A stretch of 57,755 bases of DNA from Gloeomargarita sp. SKYB120. Lineage in GTDB: Bacteria > Cyanobacteriota > Cyanobacteriia > Gloeomargaritales > Gloeomargaritaceae. How positions within the stretch are numbered: the first letter of the stretch is position 1; each line of letters starts with the position of its first letter. The notes below the pieces were generated by a model that was given only the letters and a program-made list of their open reading frames with translations, had not been told where the DNA came from and ran no database searches. Below are positions 53,869 to 57,755 of the stretch, one piece after another. Where the stretch lies: positions 22,464 through 80,218 of the forward strand of contig JANXAM010000007.1 of NCBI GenBank assembly GCA_025062155.1, written 5' to 3'. The translations under genes and the position numbers were made by a program.

Positions 53869-55774
53869 ACGCTCCGTTGTGGTGTGGTGGGATATGCGCT
53901 CCGACATGCTGACAGCAATCCTGGCGACGGTACTGGTGACGATGCTTCCCCTGGCGGCCAGGGCGGAAACAACCGTGCAGCAGCCCCAGCGTGTCGGCTC
54001 CATGGCCCAAGCCCAACCGGCGGAACCTGAGCCTCGGGTTCTCGTTGCAGAGGTTTTGGTGGAGGGAGCGCAAGGTGAACTGCTGGATGCCGTCTATGGC
54101 GCGATTCGCACCCGCCCCGGTTTTACCACCACCCGCAGCCAGTTGCAACGGGATATTGACGCCATCTTTGCCACTGGTTGGTTCCAGAGCGTGCAGGCCA
54201 CGCCAGAGGACACACCGCTGGGGGTGCGGATCCGGTTCGTGGTGCAGCCCAACCCCGTGCTCCGGCGGGTGAATCTGGTAGGGACCAAGGTCTTGCCCCC
54301 GCAGGTGGTGGACGAGGTCTTCACGCCCCTGTACGGGGAAGTGTTAAATTTTCGCAGTTTGCAGCAGGGGGTGCAGCGCCTCAACGAGTGGTACAAGAAA
54401 AACGGCTACCCGCTGGGACAGGTCATCGGCACCCCCAAGGTGGACGAGCAGGGCGTGGTGACGCTCGAGGTGGCCGAAGGGGTGATTGCCGATATCCGCA
54501 TCCGCTACCTGAACGCCAAGGATGAGGAGGTCAAGGGCAAAACCAAACCCTACGTCATCCTACGCGAGCTGCAGCAAAAACCCGGCGACGTGTTCAACGA
54601 AAAAAAGGCCCAGCAGGACCTGCGCACGCTGTTTGGGCTGGGGATTTTTGAGGACGTGCGCTTGAATTTGGAACCCGCCGAGGCCGACCCCCGCAAGGCC
54701 GTCATCGTGCTGACTGTCGTGGAAGCCCGGACGGGGGCCATTAATTTTGGGGCCGGCTACAGTACCGCCACCGGCTTTTTCGGTTCGCTGGGCTATTCCG
54801 AGCGAAATCTCGGCGGGCGGCTCCAGTCCCTGACCGTCAATATCCAGGGCGGGGAGCGGGATATTTTGTTTGATGTGAATTTTCGAGACCCGTGGCTGGC
54901 CTTTGACCCTGGGCGGTTGTCCCTGGCAGCCAGTGCGTTTAACCGGCGGTCGTTTTCCTACATCTTTAGCGGTGGGGAGACGCCGGTGGATTTGCCCAAC
55001 GGGGACACTCCCCGGATCAACCGGTTGGGGGCAATTATTGATTTCAGTCGCCCGTTTCCAGGAAATTGGCGGGGCACGGTCGGGCTGAGCTACCAGCGGG
55101 TGTCCATTGTGGATGGAGATAACCGGATCTCGCCGGTGGATGCATTGGGGAACTTCCTGGCGGCCAGCCGCAGTGGGATTGACGACCTGTTGCAGGTGAA
55201 TTTAGGGGCGACCAAGGACGAGCGGGACAATCCGACCGACCCAACGCGGGGGTGGGTTCTCCGTTTGGGCTACAGCCAGGCCCTTCCGGTCGGCTCGGGC
55301 AGCATTTCCCAAAGTCGCCTGCGGGCCAGCTATAGCCATTACTTCCCGGTGAAACTGTTGCAGTTCCGGCCGGACCAGCCAGAAGTGTTGGCGTTCAACG
55401 TCCAAGCTGGAACTATCCTAGGCCGGATGGCGCCCTACGAGGCTTTCAGCTTGGGCGGAACCGACTCCGTGCGCGGCTGGGGTGAAGGTGAACTCGGGAC
55501 GGGCCGCAGTTTCCTTCAGGCCACAGCGGAGTATCGTTTCCCCATCTTCAACATCGTGCGCGGGGCCTTGTTTGTGGATTACGGGACGACGCTGGGGAGT
55601 CAAGATGACGTGCCAGGCAACCCAGGCGGGATTCGCGGTAAACCAGGTCAAGGGCTGGGTTATGGAATTGGCATCCGGCTAGCAGCCCCCTTCCTAGGCA
55701 ACTTGCGGATTGATTTCGGTTGGAACGACCGGGGCGGCAACCAAATTACCTTTGGGGTCGGGGAACGCTTTTGA
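53861..55774 (+). CDS. Omp85/BamA outer-membrane assembly protein
   Basis: 637 residues. Signal-peptide-like start with hydrophobic stretch at about 17-33 and cleavage-type ARAE; three POTRA-like domains (about 65-280), each with a beta-alpha-alpha-beta pattern and FxG-type turns (IFATGWFQSV, FNEKKAQQDLRTLFGLG); then a C-terminal 16-strand beta barrel from about 300. The VRGW motif in DSVRGWGEGELG corresponds to the conserved VRGF/Y of the barrel loop. Ends in a Phe, the outer-membrane signature. Cyanobacterial Omp85 inserts beta-barrel proteins. Overlaps purC by 8 bp and lpxC by one base. Confidence 0.93.
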   Translation: MDKRSVVVWWDMRSDMLTAILATVLVTMLPLAARAETTVQQPQRVGSMAQAQPAEPEPRVLVAEVLVEGAQGELLDAVYGAIRTRPGFTTTRSQLQRDIDAIFATGWFQSVQATPEDTPLGVRIRFVVQPNPVLRRVNLVGTKVLPPQVVDEVFTPLYGEVLNFRSLQQGVQRLNEWYKKNGYPLGQVIGTPKVDEQGVVTLEVAEGVIADIRIRYLNAKDEEVKGKTKPYVILRELQQKPGDVFNEKKAQQDLRTLFGLGIFEDVRLNLEPAEADPRKAVIVLTVVEARTGAINFGAGYSTATGFFGSLGYSERNLGGRLQSLTVNIQGGERDILFDVNFRDPWLAFDPGRLSLAASAFNRRSFSYIFSGGETPVDLPNGDTPRINRLGAIIDFSRPFPGNWRGTVGLSYQRVSIVDGDNRISPVDALGNFLAASRSGIDDLLQVNLGATKDERDNPTDPTRGWVLRLGYSQALPVGSGSISQSRLRASYSHYFPVKLLQFRPDQPEVLAFNVQAGTILGRMAPYEAFSLGGTDSVRGWGEGELGTGRSFLQATAEYRFPIFNIVRGALFVDYGTTLGSQDDVPGNPGGIRGKPGQGLGYGIGIRLAAPFLGNLRIDFGWNDRGGNQITFGVGERF

Positions 55775-56616
55775 TGATGGGACAGGTGACCCTCGCGGGC
55801 GTTGGGTTGCACACGGGACAGGTCACTGCGGTCACCCTAGAACCGGCACCGCCAGGGACAGGGCGGGTGTTTTACCGGGAGAACCGTCCAATGCTGGCCC
55901 ATGTTCATGCTGTACAACCCAGTGCGCTCTGCACGACCTTGGCCCAAGGGATGGACAAAATCCATACAGTAGAACATCTGCTGGCCGCCCTGGTGGGGTT
56001 GGGAATTGACGATGTGGCGATTCACGTGACGGGCGACGAAATCCCCCTGCTCGACGGCTCGGCGCAACCCTGGGTGGAGCAGTTGCAGAGCTGGGGAACG
56101 GGCCAACCGACCGTCAGGGGAATGATTAGAGAACCTGTTGTGGTGGTCGAGGGGGACCGATTTGTGGCGGCTCTGCCCTCGGAACAGTTGTTATTCACCT
56201 GTGGGATTGATTTTCCCGACTACCCGGCCATTGGCCGGCAGTGGGTGACGTGGGTTCCGGCTCAAGAACCCTTTGCGACGGCGATTGCACCAGCGCGGAC
56301 GTTTGGCTTAGCTGATCAAGTCGCGCACTGGCGGGCGCAGGGATTGATTCGCGGCGGCAGTTTGGCCAATGCGCTGGTGTGCGACCGCAAGCGGGGTTGG
56401 CTGAATCCTCCCCTGCGGTTTCCCGACGAACCCGCCCGCCACAAACTGCTGGACTTTTTGGGGGATTTGGCGTTGCTGGGAACCTTACCGCGTGGTCATT
56501 ACCTGGCTTACAAAGCGGGGCATCGCCTGCACCTCCAACTGGCGGCTAAGCTGTGGACGACAGGACAAACGCCCAGTACAATGGAGCGGTGTGGGTCCCT
56601 GTCAGCTACCCCATGA
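55774..56616 (+). CDS. lpxC: UDP-3-O-acyl-N-acetylglucosamine deacetylase
   Basis: Committed step of lipid A synthesis, zinc-dependent. About 280 residues from ATG 55774 (overlapping the omp85 stop as TGATG). Motifs: LAGVGLHTG, HTVEHLLAAL (zinc His), IPLLDGSAQPW, and RHKLLDFLGDLAL (zinc His and Asp). The presence of lpxC after omp85 matches the cyanobacterial order. The rest of that set (fabZ, lpxA, lpxB) is not here; DUF2470 and lepB follow. Confidence 0.93.
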   Translation: MMGQVTLAGVGLHTGQVTAVTLEPAPPGTGRVFYRENRPMLAHVHAVQPSALCTTLAQGMDKIHTVEHLLAALVGLGIDDVAIHVTGDEIPLLDGSAQPWVEQLQSWGTGQPTVRGMIREPVVVVEGDRFVAALPSEQLLFTCGIDFPDYPAIGRQWVTWVPAQEPFATAIAPARTFGLADQVAHWRAQGLIRGGSLANALVCDRKRGWLNPPLRFPDEPARHKLLDFLGDLALLGTLPRGHYLAYKAGHRLHLQLAAKLWTTGQTPSTMERCGSLSATP

Positions 56617-56649
56617 GTCCGGTCAATAGGAATTCCCATAACCAATCCC

Positions 56650-56958
56650 ATGAGCGGAGCGTTGCCATCTGATGCGAGTTTTCCGGCGGAGGTGAGTGCG
56701 CGTATCTGCCGCCATATGAACAGGGACCACCCTGATGCCGTCCTGCTCTACGCCCAAGGGTTGGCGGGCATGGTGGGAGCAACAGCGGCGACGATGGAAG
56801 CGATCGATTGCAGGGGGATGGACTTGCAGGTGTGGGAAGGCGATACCCCCAAGGCCATTCGGATTGAATTTCCTGAGCCTTTGAGCGGCCCGAAGGCGGC
56901 CCATCACTGTCTGGTGCAACTGGTAGAACAGGCGCGGCAACGGTTGGCTTCCCAATGA
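56650..56958 (+). CDS. DUF2470-domain protein
   Basis: 102 residues. RICRHMNRDHPDAVLLYAQGL (about 18-38) with the conserved NxDH motif, and an acidic second half, match the DUF2470 family, related to the C-terminal part of heme-binding HugZ/pyridoxamine oxidase-like proteins. Heme-related function is inferred. Its stop overlaps lepB by 4 bp. Confidence 0.75.
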   Translation: MSGALPSDASFPAEVSARICRHMNRDHPDAVLLYAQGLAGMVGATAATMEAIDCRGMDLQVWEGDTPKAIRIEFPEPLSGPKAAHHCLVQLVEQARQRLASQ

Positions 56959-57539
56959 ATTGGGCACGTTGGCGGACATGGCTAGCGCAGACAGTCCCGA
57001 CCCTGGCGTTGGCGGTAGGTCTAGCTCTGCTGCTGCGGTGGGGTGTGGCGGAACCCCGCTATATCCCATCAGGTTCGATGTTGCCCACGTTGCAGTTGGG
57101 GGACCGGCTGGTCGTCGAAAAGATCTCCCATTTTTGGCGGGATTGGCAACGGGGGGATATCGTGGTGTTTTCACCGCCGCCGGCATTACTGCTCCAGGGT
57201 TATCGTCCGGATGATGTACTGATCAAACGGGTGGTGGCTCTGCCGGGAGAGACAGTGGAAATCCGCCAGGGACAGGTGTGGGTCAATGGGGTGCCGCTGG
57301 AAGAACCCTACGTTGCGCAAGCGCCGAATTACGATTGGGGGCCGGCGGTGGTGCCAGAGGGTTATTTGTTTGTACTGGGGGACAATCGCAACGCCAGCAA
57401 TGATTCCCATGTGTGGGGTTTTCTGGACCAGCGGTTGATTCGCGGGCGCGCGTGGGTGCGGTTTTGGCCCTGGCCGCTACAGGTCTATGCAAAGTTTCCT
57501 GGGAGCGGAGAAGTACGGCATATATCAAGACTTGTGTAA
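56955..57539 (+). CDS. lepB: Signal peptidase I
   Basis: 194 residues; membrane-anchored protease removing signal peptides at the periplasmic face. One transmembrane helix at about 11-31, catalytic Ser in YIPSGSMLPTL (about residue 40) and catalytic Lys in DVLIKRVVALPGE (about residue 84), then GDNRNASNDS. ATG 56955 is in the ATGA overlap with DUF2470. Confidence 0.95.
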   Translation: MNWARWRTWLAQTVPTLALAVGLALLLRWGVAEPRYIPSGSMLPTLQLGDRLVVEKISHFWRDWQRGDIVVFSPPPALLLQGYRPDDVLIKRVVALPGETVEIRQGQVWVNGVPLEEPYVAQAPNYDWGPAVVPEGYLFVLGDNRNASNDSHVWGFLDQRLIRGRAWVRFWPWPLQVYAKFPGSGEVRHISRLV

Positions 57540-57550
57540 GACTTGTGCAG

Positions 57551-57755
57551 TACGGCTAAAAACATTCAGTCTGACGTAGAATAAGGCTGATGGGTTACGG
57601 AGCAATGTCTGTGCCTTACAGCACGGATCTGCGTCAGAAAGCCATTGAAGCGGTCGTAGGGAGTGCAAAACTAGTCGAAGTGAGATATCGCACGTTACTC
57701 TGAAACCGGTGATTGTTTACCAAAAGGGGCATAGTCATAAATTTCGCAAGTTTGT
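57551..57755 (+). mobile_element. IS630-family element, 5' portion (copy 3), cut by the window end
   Basis: Begins CGGCTAAAAACATT next to TAC, matching the end of copy 2 on the opposite strand (TAGCTAAAAACATT). A transposase start follows at ATG 57605, with an MSVPYSTDLRQKAIEAVV N-terminus. The window ends at CAAGTTTGT, inside the DNA-binding half. It has the same orientation as copy 1. Confidence 0.85.
57605..57703 (+). pseudogene. IS630 transposase N-terminus, frameshifted
   Basis: 32 residues from ATG 57605 to a stop at 57701-57703: a start like other IS630 transposases (PYSTDLRQKAIEAV), then a broken helix-turn-helix. Relative to copy 2 a short deletion near 57690-57700 removes the sequence CAACGTTGGCTCAAATAATG, shifting the frame. 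The downstream frame reads PVIVYQKGHSHKFRKF to the window edge. Non-functional unless read through. Confidence 0.7.

Overview
The window is a piece of a cyanobacterial chromosome. The clearest organismal evidence is a 38-residue photosystem II subunit gene (psbT, 37407-37523 minus), supported by a PAM68-like photosystem II assembly protein, cyanobacteria-typical families (DUF4079, DUF7219, bestrophin, a Zam-like RNB protein, a DUF4278 kinase), and the purC-omp85-lpxC gene order. The DNA is mostly G+C-rich and densely packed, with many 1-17 bp gene overlaps. The species cannot be named from sequence alone; a deep-branching or thermophilic lineage is only a guess. I saw no tRNA, rRNA or CRISPR array.

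Layout. 1-1550: 3' half of an IS630-family transposase cut by the left edge, a 103-bp MITE-like element next to it, and a frameshifted membrane-protein gene. 1.6-13.6 kb: housekeeping genes (TerB-like protein, SLC13/ArsB-like permease, RNB pseudo-nuclease, DUF4126, 2-oxoglutarate dioxygenase, cysteine synthase, CTP synthase, ECF sigma factor with its likely anti-sigma factor, ribosomal S15, PAM68-like, DAHP synthase). 13.7-20.4 kb: the outstanding region, a same-strand cluster of a membrane-anchored von Willebrand A protein, a ~1050-residue tubulin/FtsZ-like protein, a MotA/TolQ/ZorA-like channel protein with a ~400-residue tail, and a MotB/ZorB-like OmpA protein. From the second gene onward it is clearly more A+T-rich than its surroundings. 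20.4-21.0 kb: a diverged repeat and a small two-helix membrane ORF. 21-29.7 kb: DNA primase, a frameshifted TM2 gene, YbjN protein, a response-regulator adenylate cyclase convergent with a CHASE2 Ser/Thr kinase, a solute-binding protein and FtsW. 29.7-39.9 kb: Fur regulator, MlaF-like ATPase, two tandem Uma2 genes, hemC, glmU, rsmI, manC, psbT, tyrA and a degenerate helicase. 39.9-40.6 kb: a decayed IS630 copy. 40.7-47.8 kb: MarC, PAP2-like, GGPP synthase, bestrophin, phosphodiester glycosidase, hydrolase, ExoD and DUF4079. 47.9-48.7 kb: second MITE copy at the end of a ruined Uma2 gene. 48.7-57.5 kb: purL, DEP/DUF4278 kinase, trmH, then divergently purC-omp85-lpxC-DUF2470-lepB. 57.55 kb to the end: 5' part of a third IS630 copy.

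How it works together. Most genes are core metabolism and envelope biogenesis (outer-membrane assembly, lipid A, peptidoglycan, UDP-GlcNAc, GDP-mannose). The 13.7-20.4 kb cluster is different: it joins a predicted ion-driven MotA/MotB-type membrane unit to a predicted cytoskeletal GTPase and a metal-dependent vWA adhesion domain. The closest known architecture is the ZorA/ZorB motor of Zorya anti-phage defence, but none of the Zorya effector genes I know is visible; the tubulin and vWA proteins take their place. This is the best candidate for an undescribed system. The IS630 fragments at both edges suggest the window is a contig that stops inside repeats.
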